In this document: in pieces, positions 21,144 through 30,636 of the stretch
Layout: each line of letters starts with the position of its first letter
How positions within the stretch are numbered: position 1 is the first letter of the stretch
Assembly: GCA_002310055.1 (NCBI GenBank)
Contig: DBXS01000025.1
Coordinates: 1 to 64,000 of the forward strand
Length of the DNA: 64,000 bases
Origin: Clostridiales bacterium UBA1206
GTDB taxonomy: Bacteria; Bacillota; Clostridia; Oscillospirales; CAG-382
Reading direction: 5' to 3'
Translations under genes and position numbers: made by a program
Notes under the pieces: generated by a model
Databases searched by the model: none
What the model saw: the letters and a program-made list of their open reading frames with translations, nothing else
Told to the model about the DNA's origin: nothing

Positions 21144-21488
21144 ATGAGTGAACTGTTAAAGGCTTTTACAGATGAGCAGTTAAAGGAAAAAGTTCCTTCC
21201 TTCAACGTAGGCGACGGCGTTAAAGTCTATTGCCGTATCGTAGAAGGTACCCGCGTCAGAACGCAGGTGTTCGAAGGCACGGTCATCGCCAAAAGAAACG
21301 GCGGCATAAGCGAAACTTTCACCGTCCGCCGCGTATCCTACGGCGTAGGGACCGAAAAGACCTTCCCGCTCCATTCGCCCAACGTCCAGTCGGTCGAAGT
21401 GGTCCGCAGAGGTAAAGTTCGCAGAGCGAAACTCTTCTACCTGCGCGACAGAGTCGGTAAGGCAGCCAAGGTCAAGGAAAAGATCTAA
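21144..21488 (+). CDS. rplS: 50S ribosomal protein L19
   Basis: 114 residues with the L19 core: [52 protein letters not shown], then [25 protein letters not shown]. Full length. The ATG has TAAGGAGGAAAGCC upstream. It is followed by a strong terminator and then lepB and ylqF, an order also known from other Bacillota. Confidence 0.98.
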   Translation: MSELLKAFTDEQLKEKVPSFNVGDGVKVYCRIVEGTRVRTQVFEGTVIAKRNGGISETFTVRRVSYGVGTEKTFPLHSPNVQSVEVVRRGKVRRAKLFYLRDRVGKAAKVKEKI

Positions 21489-21508
21489 GCTTTTTGAACG
21501 CTCGAATA

Positions 21509-21540
21509 AAAGCACCTATCAGTATAGGTGCTTTTTATTT
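21509..21540 (+). terminator. Intrinsic terminator after rplS
   Basis: AAAAGCACCTAT (21509-21519) pairs with ATAGGTGCTTTTT (from 21524), with a short loop and a T-rich tail. It probably gives partial termination, since lepB follows at 21560 without an evident promoter. Confidence 0.85.
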
Positions 21541-21559
21541 CCCTAAGGAGAAAAACGAA

Positions 21560-22228
21560 TTGGAAAACAAAGAAAACGAAAACAACGCGAACGTTGTTTT
21601 TACGGAAAATGAAGACGAGATCTCGCTGACCGAGACCGAGTGCGCGGAAGGCGTTTTTGAAAAAGTCAAAGCGCAAAAGCAAAAAGAAAAAGAAGAAAAA
21701 GAAAAGAAACCCGCAGTGCAGCAGGCGTATGAATGGGTGGAATCGTTCGCGCTCGCGCTGGCGTGCATGGTGCTTCTGTTCCTGTTTTTCTTCAAATACG
21801 TCACGGTCGACGGCCATTCCATGGAAGACACGCTCGTAAACGGTCAGAAGCTCATAATAACCGGCGTGGGCGGCTATGAAAACGGCGACATAGTGGTCAT
21901 CTGCGAACCGGGCACCAACAAACCGCTCGTCAAGCGGCTCATCGCGCGCGGCGGGCAGACCGTGAATATTGATTTCGAGACCTGGACGGTGTACGTCGAC
22001 GGCGTGGCGCTGGACGAGCCGTACATAAAGCGCGAGATCAACGCCAATATGAAACGCGACCAGTTCACCGGCCCCATCACCGTGCCCGAAGGGTACGTAT
22101 TCGTGATGGGCGACAACCGCAACCGTTCTTCCGACAGCCGGCATTTCGGCTGCATAGACGAGCGCGCCATTTTGGGCAAGGTGCTGCTGCGCGTAACGCC
22201 GTTCGCCGAATTCGGCCCGGTGGATTGA
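21560..22228 (+). CDS. lepB: Type I signal peptidase
   Basis: 222 residues from the TTG at 21560. I chose this start because CCTAAGGAGAAAAACGAA precedes it, whereas an upstream in-frame ATG would overlap the terminator. A charged cytoplasmic N-terminus (about 1-55) precedes one membrane segment (about 62-82). The catalytic Ser is in GHSMEDTL and the Lys in VKRLIARGGQTV, followed by the family box GDNRNRSSDSRHFG. It cleaves signal peptides of exported proteins, of which this window has many. Confidence 0.94.
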   Translation: MENKENENNANVVFTENEDEISLTETECAEGVFEKVKAQKQKEKEEKEKKPAVQQAYEWVESFALALACMVLLFLFFFKYVTVDGHSMEDTLVNGQKLIITGVGGYENGDIVVICEPGTNKPLVKRLIARGGQTVNIDFETWTVYVDGVALDEPYIKREINANMKRDQFTGPITVPEGYVFVMGDNRNRSSDSRHFGCIDERAILGKVLLRVTPFAEFGPVD

Positions 22229-22235
22229 AAACGGT

Positions 22236-23105
22236 ATGAAAATCAACGAAAAAGGCTTTGAACGGAACTCCATAAACTGGTATCCCGGGCATATGGCAAA
22301 AGCCAAAAGGGCAATACAGGATATCCTCCCGCTCATAGACGCGGTCATCGAGCTCGCCGATTCGCGGCTCCCCGTGACTTCGCGGAATCCGGATTTTGAA
22401 ACTCTGTTCAAAAACAAGCCCCGCATACTCGTCTTCAACAAATACGCGCTGTGCGACCCTCAGCGCACGCGGTATGTCGCAAAAGCGGAAGAAGATTCGG
22501 GCAAGCCGGTGCTTTATATCGACTGCAAGCAGGACCCGGATATGAAATCCGTCACCGCCGCGCTCCGGGAAGTGTGCGCGGAAAAACTCGCGCGCAGCGC
22601 CCAAAAGGGCGTAAACAAACCGATCCGCGCGCTCGTGGCGGGTATAACCAACGTGGGCAAATCCACGTTCATAAACGCGTTCACCGGCACTAAAAAGGCC
22701 AAGACCGAAGACCGTCCGGGCGTCACGCGCGCAAACGCGTGGATATCTTCGCCCTACGGCGTGGAGCTGCTCGACACCCCCGGCCTGCTGTGGCCCAAGC
22801 TGGGCGACAAGACCGCCGGCGTAAAGCTCGCGGCGGTGGGATCGGTGCGCGACGACATACTCGACCTTACCGAACTCGCCTGCGACACGCTGGGCGTGCT
22901 GCGGGAACGGGGATATTCCGGTCTGCTTCGCGAACGCTATAAGATAGAACCGTGCGAAGAAGACACGAACTACGACCTGCTTTTGAAGATAGGCCGCGCG
23001 CGCGGATTCCTTGTATCCGGCGGCGAAATAAACGAAGAACGCACATCAAGCGTGCTGCTCGACGAATTCCGCGGCGGCAAAATAGGCAGAATGACGCTCG
23101 ACTGA
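22236..23105 (+). CDS. ylqF: Ribosome biogenesis GTPase YlqF/RbgA
   Basis: 289 residues. This is a circularly permuted GTPase: NWYPGHMAKAKRAI at the start, then the G4 motif NKYAL (about 66), G1 GITNVGKSTF (about 135) and G3 DTPGLLWPK (about 180). RbgA takes part in late 50S subunit assembly. It begins 7 bp after lepB. In many Bacillota rnhB follows; it is not present here. Confidence 0.94.
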   Translation: MKINEKGFERNSINWYPGHMAKAKRAIQDILPLIDAVIELADSRLPVTSRNPDFETLFKNKPRILVFNKYALCDPQRTRYVAKAEEDSGKPVLYIDCKQDPDMKSVTAALREVCAEKLARSAQKGVNKPIRALVAGITNVGKSTFINAFTGTKKAKTEDRPGVTRANAWISSPYGVELLDTPGLLWPKLGDKTAGVKLAAVGSVRDDILDLTELACDTLGVLRERGYSGLLRERYKIEPCEEDTNYDLLLKIGRARGFLVSGGEINEERTSSVLLDEFRGGKIGRMTLD

Positions 23106-23183
23106 CGGCGTTTTTGTGTAATTCGCACAAAAAAAGGCGCGATATTTTTATGATTCAAGCATTAGCTTTTCACATATTCCCAC

Positions 23184-23212
23184 TTGATAAATCGCCGGAA
23201 ATACAGTATAAT
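23184..23212 (+). promoter_or_regulatory. Promoter of the EF-G-like gene
   Basis: TTGATA (23184-23189), 17 bp, TATAAT (23207-23212). The leader is about 65 bp and carries TTTTAAGGAGAAC before the ATG. Confidence 0.85.
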
Positions 23213-23282
23213 CATTATTTGAGGCGAAACGCCCGTTTTAATTAAAAATAAGTAATATATATTTTAAGGAGAACAAATCAAT

Positions 23283-25355
23283 ATGGCAAAATTCCAATCC
23301 AACCAGATCAGAAATATCTGCCTGCTCGGCCACGGCGGCGACGGCAAGACTTCGCTCACCGAGGCGATGCTCTACCTTGCAAAAGCTACCGACCGTCTCG
23401 GCAAGACTGCCGACGGCAACACTGTTTCGGATTTCGACCCCGAAGAGATCGCGCGCGGCATCTCCATTTCCGCGTCGCTTTCGAATCTCGTTTGGAACGG
23501 TAAAAAAATAAACATACTCGACACCCCGGGTTATTTCGATTTTGTGGGCGAAGTCAAGCAGGCGCTTTCGGTCGCCGATTCCGCGGTTTTCGTGGTCGAC
23601 GGCAAATCCGGCTGCAAGGTCGGCACCGAGCTGTGCTGGGAATACGCCGGCAAGATGCCCAAAGCCATATTCGTCAATAAGATGGACGACGAAAACGCCA
23701 AGTTCGAAAACGTGCTTTCCGGCCTGCGCGAGACTTTCGGCTCCGCCGTCTGCCCGCTGTTCGTGCCTTTCCACGAGGGAATGGGCGATATGGGCTACTA
23801 CAATCTGCTCACCGAAAAGGCGTACAGGTTCGACAAAGCCGGCAAACCTGCCGAATGCGAACTCCCCGCTGATATGAAAGATCAGATGGATTCCTACGTC
23901 AGCGAGCTCACCGAATCGCTCGCCGAGACCAGCGAAGAGCTTATGGAAAAATTCTTCGCCGAAGAGCCCTTCACTCACGAGGAAATGTCCGACGCGCTCA
24001 ACACCGGACTTTTCACCGGCACCATCACCCCGGTGTTCGCGGGTTCCGCCACCACGCTCGCGGGCGTCTCCGTCCTGCTCGACACCATCGCCGCTTCCTT
24101 CGTTTCGCCGCTCGACAAAACGCACCACACCGTCATAGACGACTCGGGCAAGGAATGCGAAGTCGAAGCCAAAGCCGACGGCGCCACCGCGCTGTTCGTG
24201 TTCAAGACTTCTGTCGATAACTTCGGCAAAAAGTCGTTCTTCAAAGTTATGAACGGCGAACTCAAAAAAGATATGATACTCGTCAACAAGGTCTCCGGCC
24301 AGTCCGAAAAGATCGCCCGCATACTCACCTGCGTGGGCAAAAAAGAGACCGAAGTCGACGAGCTCGCGTACGGCGACCTTGGTTACACCGTAAAACTCGT
24401 CAACACCAACACCAACGCCACGCTCGCCGCCAATGATTTCGGCTACAAGTTCCCTGCCATCACCTTCCCGGCTCCCTGCCTTATGATGGCGGTGGTCCCC
24501 AAGGCAAAAGGCGACGAAGACAAGATCTCCACCGGCGTTTCCAAACTGCTGGAAGAAGACCTCACCATCAGATACACCACCAACGCCGAGACCAAAGAGA
24601 TGATCATCACCGGCATGGGCGACACCCACCTTTCGGTCATCGTTTCGCGCTTGAAGAACCGTTTCGGCACCTCGGTCGACCTTCAGACCCCCAAGGTCCC
24701 CTACCGCGAGACCATCAAGAAGAAGGCGTCTGTGGAAGGCAAACATAAAAAGCAGTCCGGCGGTCACGGCCAGTACGGCCACGTCAAGATCGAATTCGCC
24801 CCCGGCGAACAGGAAGGCCTTGAATTTTCCGAAACCGTTTTCGGCGGTTCGGTGCCCAAGAACTTCTTCCCGGCGGTCGAAAAAGGCCTGCAGGAATCCA
24901 TGCAGAAAGGCATACTCGCCGGCTACCCGGTGATCAAGGTCAAAGCCAACCTGTTCGACGGTTCGTATCACCCGGTCGACTCTTCCGAAATGGCGTTCAA
25001 GATCGCCGCCAACCTGGCGTTCAAGGAAGGCATGAAACAGTGCTCCGCCGTTCTGCTCGAGCCGGTCGGCGAACTCAAGGTCACCATCCCCACGTCGCTT
25101 TCCGGCGATATTATGGGCGACCTTCCCAAGCGCCGCGGCAAGATAATGGGTATGAGCGATTCCGAAAAGAAGGGTTACACGGTCATAGAGGCCGAAGTCC
25201 CCGAAGCCGAAATGCTCAGCTACGCCACTCAGCTCCGCGCCATGACTCAGGGCAGAGGCGTGTATTCCTTTGAATTCAAAAAATACGAGGAAGCGCCCGC
25301 CGAAGTTGCCGAAAAGGTCATAGAGGCGGCAAAGAAAGAAAACGAAGAAGAATAA
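23283..25355 (+). CDS. Elongation factor G-like translational GTPase
   Basis: 690 residues, EF-G length. G1 is GHGGDGKTSL (about 16-25), G3 is DTPGYFDF (about 80-87) and G4 is NKMD. The second half has the EF-G domains II-V, including GMGDTHLSVIVSRLKNRFG and PKRRGKIMGM, with a Glu-rich C-terminus. G1 and the RGISIS switch differ from the classical GHIDAGKTT and RGITI of the translocase, so this fits the second EF-G type (EF-G2-like) common in Clostridia. Whether it is the main translocase cannot be decided here because a canonical fusA, usually in the str operon, would lie elsewhere. Confidence 0.88.
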   Translation: MAKFQSNQIRNICLLGHGGDGKTSLTEAMLYLAKATDRLGKTADGNTVSDFDPEEIARGISISASLSNLVWNGKKINILDTPGYFDFVGEVKQALSVADSAVFVVDGKSGCKVGTELCWEYAGKMPKAIFVNKMDDENAKFENVLSGLRETFGSAVCPLFVPFHEGMGDMGYYNLLTEKAYRFDKAGKPAECELPADMKDQMDSYVSELTESLAETSEELMEKFFAEEPFTHEEMSDALNTGLFTGTITPVFAGSATTLAGVSVLLDTIAASFVSPLDKTHHTVIDDSGKECEVEAKADGATALFVFKTSVDNFGKKSFFKVMNGELKKDMILVNKVSGQSEKIARILTCVGKKETEVDELAYGDLGYTVKLVNTNTNATLAANDFGYKFPAITFPAPCLMMAVVPKAKGDEDKISTGVSKLLEEDLTIRYTTNAETKEMIITGMGDTHLSVIVSRLKNRFGTSVDLQTPKVPYRETIKKKASVEGKHKKQSGGHGQYGHVKIEFAPGEQEGLEFSETVFGGSVPKNFFPAVEKGLQESMQKGILAGYPVIKVKANLFDGSYHPVDSSEMAFKIAANLAFKEGMKQCSAVLLEPVGELKVTIPTSLSGDIMGDLPKRRGKIMGMSDSEKKGYTVIEAEVPEAEMLSYATQLRAMTQGRGVYSFEFKKYEEAPAEVAEKVIEAAKKENEEE

Positions 25356-25400
25356 GCTTTCGTTTTTCCACCGATTTTCAACAAAAGCGAGGTATTTGTT

Positions 25401-26837
25401 ATGACAAAACGCATCGGCTTAACGGCAATGGTCCTGGTCGTCGTAATGCTTTGCGCGCTCGTCTTCGCGGCCTGCGCGCCGGACGGAGACATCGATTCGC
25501 TCGATTCCATCCCCGAACTCATATCCAGGGAGGAATCCAAAGCCGAAGAATCGGAAGAAGTCTCGGTCGAGGAAGGTCAGGCGCATCCCCCCGTGGTCAA
25601 GGACGTCATACACGTCACCGAAAAGACCGTTATAATCGCGGGCGGCTGCGACGAAGGCTGCACCGTCACCGTCACCGACGGTTCCACGGAAGTCTCCACG
25701 GCTTCGATCTCGGGCTATTTCATACTTGAATACACTATCGATTCCACCAACTTTTCCATCCTTTCGCTCACCGCTCAGTCCGAGACGCTGAAAGAAAGCC
25801 CCATTACGGCGCTGCGCGTGGAATACGACTCCACCGCCATGAAACGTATCGACGGCTACGGCGCGAACGTGGGCAGGGATTCGCAGGTGTATTACGATTT
25901 CGACCTGGCGAGCTACACCGGCGTGATCAACAACATCGACAAGACCACGTCCAGCACTCTGCTCACCCAGACCGAGCTCAGAAAATTCCGCGAACGCGTC
26001 ACCACGTACCTCAAAAACTTCCGCAAGCGTGCCGATAACGATAACGTCGATATCATCTACGTGCTCATCCCCAACAAGGTCACGGTGTATCCCGAATACC
26101 TCGTCGAAGGCACCGAGCAGCAGAATTACAAGACGCGCTACGAACAGATAGTCGAATCGCTCGGCATGACCGACGTCATAACCATAGATATGCGCCCGGT
26201 GTTCGAGGAAGAAAAAGCCAAGGGCACCAAGCTGTATTACGATACCGACAGCCATATCACCGAATACGCCGGGTACCTGGTGTATAAAGCGATATGCGAC
26301 CAGATGGCGATAAAACATCCCAACGCCGCGGCGAGGGATCTCGAGACCGAGTTCACCGCCAAGGAAGTCACCTTCTACGGCGGCGACGTCATACGCCACC
26401 TCGGCATCGACCGCACGCACGTCACCGAGACCGCCACGGTCTACAAACCCAAGTTCACGCTCAACATAGGCGCGGAAGACGACGTGCTCGCCACCGAAAG
26501 CGGATTCATTTCCAAGTTCGAAAAATACGCCGAATCCGATTCCATGCTGCTCAACTCCGCGGTCGAAACGCTCGCGTACAAGCTGCTGTTCGCCACCAAC
26601 CGCAAACAGCTCCCGTGCGCGCTCATCTACCGCGACAGCTCCGCCGTCAACTTTTCAGATATTCTCTGCGAACGCTTCAACCGCGTAATGCTCAATAAGG
26701 TCGGCGACTTCAACATCAACCTCACCGACACCCAGCGCTACTACGGCTACAACGCGCAGGGCAAAGAAAACAGAACGGTCGACTACATCATCATCATCTG
26801 CAGCGAATCCTATCTCGACGGCATCGCAAGATCATAA
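25401..26837 (+). CDS. Lipoprotein with AlgX/DHHW-type SGNH hydrolase-like domain
   Basis: 478 residues. The lipobox ends at Cys25 (VFAAC). A Glu/Ser-rich linker and a beta-rich region (about 65-140) precede a domain that resembles AlgX/AlgJ and DHHW proteins: VDIIYVLIPNKVTVYPEYL, then KLYYDTDSHITEYAGYLVYKAI (catalytic Asp-x-His type), then CALIYRDSSAVNFSDIL in the place of the GDSF serine motif, and DYIIIICSESYLDG. Such domains act in O-acetylation of exported polysaccharides, but here the serine motif is degenerate and no partner acyltransferase (MBOAT) is nearby. The gene starts 45 bp after the EF-G-like gene and ends at a good terminator. Confidence 0.7.
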   Translation: MTKRIGLTAMVLVVVMLCALVFAACAPDGDIDSLDSIPELISREESKAEESEEVSVEEGQAHPPVVKDVIHVTEKTVIIAGGCDEGCTVTVTDGSTEVSTASISGYFILEYTIDSTNFSILSLTAQSETLKESPITALRVEYDSTAMKRIDGYGANVGRDSQVYYDFDLASYTGVINNIDKTTSSTLLTQTELRKFRERVTTYLKNFRKRADNDNVDIIYVLIPNKVTVYPEYLVEGTEQQNYKTRYEQIVESLGMTDVITIDMRPVFEEEKAKGTKLYYDTDSHITEYAGYLVYKAICDQMAIKHPNAAARDLETEFTAKEVTFYGGDVIRHLGIDRTHVTETATVYKPKFTLNIGAEDDVLATESGFISKFEKYAESDSMLLNSAVETLAYKLLFATNRKQLPCALIYRDSSAVNFSDILCERFNRVMLNKVGDFNINLTDTQRYYGYNAQGKENRTVDYIIIICSESYLDGIARS

Positions 26838-26873
26838 GGCGTCGGCGAATATAATAAACCGAATAAACACAAT

Positions 26874-26908
26874 AACAGCCGGCAAAGATTTGCCGGCTGT
26901 TGTTTTAT
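26874..26908 (+). terminator. Intrinsic terminator after the AlgX-like lipoprotein
   Basis: AACAGCCGGCA (26874-26884) and TGCCGGCTGTT (26891-26901) with a 6-base loop, followed by GTTTTATT. Confidence 0.9.
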
Positions 26909-26935
26909 TCGTTCTCGGTTCTGAATTCATAGTTA

Positions 26936-27236
26936 AACCCGTTCCTCGCGGATGAATATGAATGTTCAGAGTGAAGAAGCTTTTCGCTTTACGGCGAAAA
27001 GCCACCTCAGTTATTAGTTATTAGTTCTTAGTTATTAGTTCCAAACCCGTCCCTCGTGCTTGAATATAAAAGCTTAGAGTTTAGAGTTATGAGTTATGCG
27101 CTTCGCGCATCCCCTTCGGGACAAGCAAAAAAGAAGAAGCTTTTCGCCTTGCGGCGAAAAGCCACCTCAGTTATTAGTTATTAGTTCTTAGTTATTAGTT
27201 CTATCCCGTTCGAATATAAAAGTTATGGGTTTAGAG
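26936..27236. repeat. Hairpin repeat cluster with two near-identical units
   Basis: Two 69 bp blocks, 26973-27041 and 27133-27201, differ at only two positions. Each has the hairpin GCTTTTCGC...GCGAAAAGC (26979-27002; 27139-27162), then CACCTCAG and an ATTAGTT-type low-complexity run. CCCGT(T/C)C and GAATAT(A/G)AA motifs recur between them. The hairpin core and the flanking run resemble those at 8161-8220. There is no gene in 26838-27236. The right end lies next to the CarD stop codon. Confidence 0.85.
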
Positions 27237-27773
27237 TTATGAATCCGCGGGGCGCGGATTCATGGCGGGTTCGAACACGGGCGCGAGGGCGGCGCGGAAG
27301 ATGCGCTCTATCTCGCCGTAGGATTTATCCAGCACTATGGCGAGCTCGCTGAACAGCGAATAGCGGGCCGTGCGTTCGAATTCGGTGTCGGTCACCGCGA
27401 TGTGTCGGTGTGTGCGCATGGCGTTTATGCGGCGGTGTTCCACCGTTATGATAAGCCGTATGTATTCGCGCGGGTCGGCGGTCGCAATGGCGGCGCGGTA
27501 GATATCGCGGCGCTGTTTTTCGTGTTCGACCGTAAGCGGAACGCATTCCGGCGCTTCGGCTATGATCTTTTCCGCTTCCTCGCGCGTGACGAGCGGACGA
27601 ATGACGGCTTTTCCGCCTTCCGCGGGGGTATAGAAGACCGAGCCGTTTTCGTCCAGCGGCTGCAGCTTGTAGTATACGCGCAGATCTCCGCCGCCGAAGG
27701 GCGAAACGCAGGTGCCGGTGACTGTACATACGCCGCCGGGACCGTATACTATTTTTTCGCCTGTTTCAAACAT
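27237..27773 (-). CDS. CarD family transcriptional regulator
   Basis: 178 residues. The N-terminal RNA polymerase-interaction (Tudor-like) domain has FETGEKIVYGPGGVCTV and a PLDENGSVFYTPA region; the rest is helical, as in CarD/CdnL proteins. Members bind RNA polymerase beta and affect open complex stability. The ATG is preceded by GGAGGAGAATCAAG. A possible promoter on the minus strand has TATAAT near 27868-27873. The stop is embedded in the edge of the hairpin repeat cluster. Confidence 0.88.
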   Translation of the reverse strand: MFETGEKIVYGPGGVCTVTGTCVSPFGGGDLRVYYKLQPLDENGSVFYTPAEGGKAVIRPLVTREEAEKIIAEAPECVPLTVEHEKQRRDIYRAAIATADPREYIRLIITVEHRRINAMRTHRHIAVTDTEFERTARYSLFSELAIVLDKSYGEIERIFRAALAPVFEPAMNPRPADS

Positions 27774-27956
27774 CTTGATTCTCCTCCGCGAAAGCTTGTT
27801 CCGTCTCTGCCGCTTTTTCCGCGCTTTTCCGCGCGGACAAACATACCGCCTTTTTACATTATTATTATATCAAATTATATCCGGTTTTTGAATAGGCGAA
27901 ATATACGAAAAACACAAGTGTTTTTTTGGGACTTTTGCTATCTTTGGCTTACTGTT

Positions 27957-27997
27957 CAAAAAATAGCAGCGCGCCCGCACGGAACGGGCGCGCTGCG
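27957..27997 (-). terminator. Intrinsic terminator of the pcrA-DUF1015-valS unit
   Basis: On the minus strand GCAGCGCGCCCG (27985-27996) pairs with CGGGCGCGCTGC (27966-27977), followed by TATTTTTTG. It begins 14 bp after the valS stop. Confidence 0.9.
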
Positions 27998-28010
27998 GCT
28001 TGAACAGCGT

Positions 28011-30632
28011 CTATATCTCTTTTGCGGCCAGCAGGCTTTCTTTCAGCGCCAGCTGCTTTTTGAGCTTTTCGCGTTCGGCTTCCACCACTTTTTCGGGCGC
28101 TTTGGCGCAGAATTCGGCGTTGGAAAGCTTGCGGTTCAATGTCTCTATTTCTTTTTCGCACTTTTCAAGCTCTCTCTTTATCCTCGCGCGCTCGGCCTCG
28201 GCGTCTACCATATCGCCCAGCGGGATAAACACCGTGGCGGCGTGGGTTATGGCGCGCACGGACGCGGGCAGCGCGTTTTCGTCGGTCACGAATTCGAGAT
28301 CCGAAGCCGAAGCGAGGAACTTGAAATAGGTCTCTGCGCCGCCGAAGATATCGGTCCTGTCGGTCTTTATGAACAGGCGGGTCTTGCGGGAAGGCGGCAC
28401 GCTGCGTTCGGCGCGGCAGTTGCGGACCGAGCGGATGGAGGCGATTATTTCGTTCATCTTCTCTTCGTCGGCGGGGAAATCAAAGCGCGCGTCGGGTTTA
28501 GGCCACGCGGCGACGCACACGCTCACGCCCTCGTGCGGGAGCGACTGCCAGATCTGCTCGGTGATGAACGGCATAAACGGATGGAGCAGCTTGCAGATGC
28601 CCGAAAGCACGTAGGTGAGTACCTTTTGCGCGGTCTCGCCCGTTGCGGAACCCTTTTGCATAAGGCGCGGCTTGACGAGCTCTATGTACCAGTCGCAGAA
28701 AATATCCCATATAAAATCGTAAAGCTTCTGCACCGCTACGCCCAGCTCGTATTTTTCCAAATTCTCGGTGACTTCGGCGACGAGCTTGTCATAAAGCGAA
28801 ACGAGCCAGCGGTCCTCGGTCTCGAGCGCGGACGTGTCGAGTTCGGAAGTGGACCATTCTTTTTCAAGATTCATATGCACGAAACGCGCGGCGTTCCATA
28901 TCTTGTTTGCAAAGTTGCGGCTGGCTTCCACTTTTTCGTCCGAAAAACGCATATCGTTTCCGGGCGAGTTGCCGGTGGCGAGCGCAAAGCGCAGCGCGTC
29001 GGCGCCGTATTTGTCTATTATTTCAAGCGGATCTATGCCGTTGCCCAGCGACTTGGACATCTTTCTGCCCAGCGAATCGCGGACCAGCCCGTGGATGAGC
29101 ACCGTGGAAAACGGCTTTTCGCCCATGCATTCCATGCCCATGGATATCATGCGCGCCACCCAGAACGGGATTATGTCGTAGCCAGTCACGAGCACATTCG
29201 TGGGGTAGAAACGTTTGAGATCTTCGGTCTGTTCGGGCCAGCCCAGCGTGGAAAACGGCCACAGGCCCGAAGAAAACCAGGTGTCCAGCACGTCGGGATC
29301 CTGCCTCATAGGCCTGCCGCATTTGGGGCAGACGGGCGAATCTTCTTTGGTTACGACCATCTCGCCGCAGGTATCGCAGTAGAAAGCGGGAATGCGGTGG
29401 CCCCACCACAGCTGACGCGAAATGCACCAGTCGCGTATGTTGCGCATCCAGTTGAGATATATCTTGGAAAATCTGTCGGGGACGAACTTTATCGTGCCGT
29501 TTTCAACGACTTCTATGGCTTTTTCGGCGAGCGGAGCCATTTTGACGAACCACTGGTCGGAAATCAGCGGTTCGACCGTGGTGCCGCAGCGGTAGCAGGT
29601 GCCCACGTTGTGCTTGCAGCCTTCGGTCTTTACCAAATATCCGCCGGCTTCAAGGTCTTCCAGCACGGCTTTGCGCGCGGCGTAGCGGTCGAGCCCCTCG
29701 TATTTTCCGCCGTTGGCGTTGATCGTGGCGTCGCCGTTCATAATATTTATCTGCTCAAGGCCGTGGCGTTCGCCGACCATAAAGTCGTTGGGGTCGTGCG
29801 CGGGCGTGATCTTCACGCAGCCGGTGCCGAAATCTTTGTCGACGTAATCGTCGGCTATAACGGGTATCTCACGGCCGACAAGCGGCAGTATGAGCGTCTT
29901 GCCCACCAGCGCGGTATAGCGTTCGTCTTCGGGGTTGACCGCCACGGCGGTATCGCCCAGCAGAGTTTCGGGGCGCGTAGTGGCGATCTCAACGAATCCG
30001 CCGCCTTCCTTGAACGGGTAGCGGATGTGCCAGAAATGGCCGTCTTTTTCTTCGTATTCGACTTCGGCGTCCGAAAGCGCGGTCTCGCACTGGGGGCACC
30101 AGTTGATTATGCGGTGTCCGCGGTAGATGAGCCCCTTGTCGTAAAGCGAAACGAAAGTCTCTTTAACGGCTTTGGAACAGCCTTCGTCCATAGTGAAGCG
30201 TTCGCGCCCCCAGTCGCACGAAGAGCCCAGCTTTTTGAGCTGATTGATGATGCGCGAACCGTATTTGTTCTTCCAGTCCCAAACGCGTTCCAAAAACTTT
30301 TCGCGTCCCAGGTCATAGCGGCTCAGATGCTCGGTCTCGCGCAATACGGCTTCGACTTTTATCTGCGTCGCAATGCCGGCGTGGTCGGTGCCGGGGACCC
30401 ACAGCGTGTCGTAGCCCTGCATACGCTTAAAGCGTATGAGGATATCTTGCAGCGTCTCGTCCAGCGCGTGCCCCATATGGAGCTGGCCGGTGACGTTAGG
30501 GGGCGGTATAACTATGGTGAAATGTTCGTTTTGCGGCTTTTCGGGCGGAGCGAACAGTCCGTTTTCGCACCAGAACGAATATATCGCGTCTTCAAATTCG
30601 CGCGGGTTGTATTTTTTGTCGAGTTCTTTCAT
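28011..30632 (-). CDS. valS: Valine-tRNA ligase
   Basis: 873 residues. HIGH-type motif [17 protein letters not shown] (about 43-59), KMSKS motif [11 protein letters not shown] in the second half of the class I core, the editing domain between them ([16 protein letters not shown]), zinc-knuckle type CxxC pairs (DTCGEMVV...VCPKCGRPM) and a C-terminal coiled coil ([20 protein letters not shown]). It charges tRNA-Val. The gene starts 5 bp before... it follows the DUF1015 gene by only 4 bp, so the two are one transcript. No T-box leader is seen next to the gene. Confidence 0.98.
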   Translation of the reverse strand: MKELDKKYNPREFEDAIYSFWCENGLFAPPEKPQNEHFTIVIPPPNVTGQLHMGHALDETLQDILIRFKRMQGYDTLWVPGTDHAGIATQIKVEAVLRETEHLSRYDLGREKFLERVWDWKNKYGSRIINQLKKLGSSCDWGRERFTMDEGCSKAVKETFVSLYDKGLIYRGHRIINWCPQCETALSDAEVEYEEKDGHFWHIRYPFKEGGGFVEIATTRPETLLGDTAVAVNPEDERYTALVGKTLILPLVGREIPVIADDYVDKDFGTGCVKITPAHDPNDFMVGERHGLEQINIMNGDATINANGGKYEGLDRYAARKAVLEDLEAGGYLVKTEGCKHNVGTCYRCGTTVEPLISDQWFVKMAPLAEKAIEVVENGTIKFVPDRFSKIYLNWMRNIRDWCISRQLWWGHRIPAFYCDTCGEMVVTKEDSPVCPKCGRPMRQDPDVLDTWFSSGLWPFSTLGWPEQTEDLKRFYPTNVLVTGYDIIPFWVARMISMGMECMGEKPFSTVLIHGLVRDSLGRKMSKSLGNGIDPLEIIDKYGADALRFALATGNSPGNDMRFSDEKVEASRNFANKIWNAARFVHMNLEKEWSTSELDTSALETEDRWLVSLYDKLVAEVTENLEKYELGVAVQKLYDFIWDIFCDWYIELVKPRLMQKGSATGETAQKVLTYVLSGICKLLHPFMPFITEQIWQSLPHEGVSVCVAAWPKPDARFDFPADEEKMNEIIASIRSVRNCRAERSVPPSRKTRLFIKTDRTDIFGGAETYFKFLASASDLEFVTDENALPASVRAITHAATVFIPLGDMVDAEAERARIKRELEKCEKEIETLNRKLSNAEFCAKAPEKVVEAEREKLKKQLALKESLLAAKEI

Positions 30633-30636
30633 AAAA

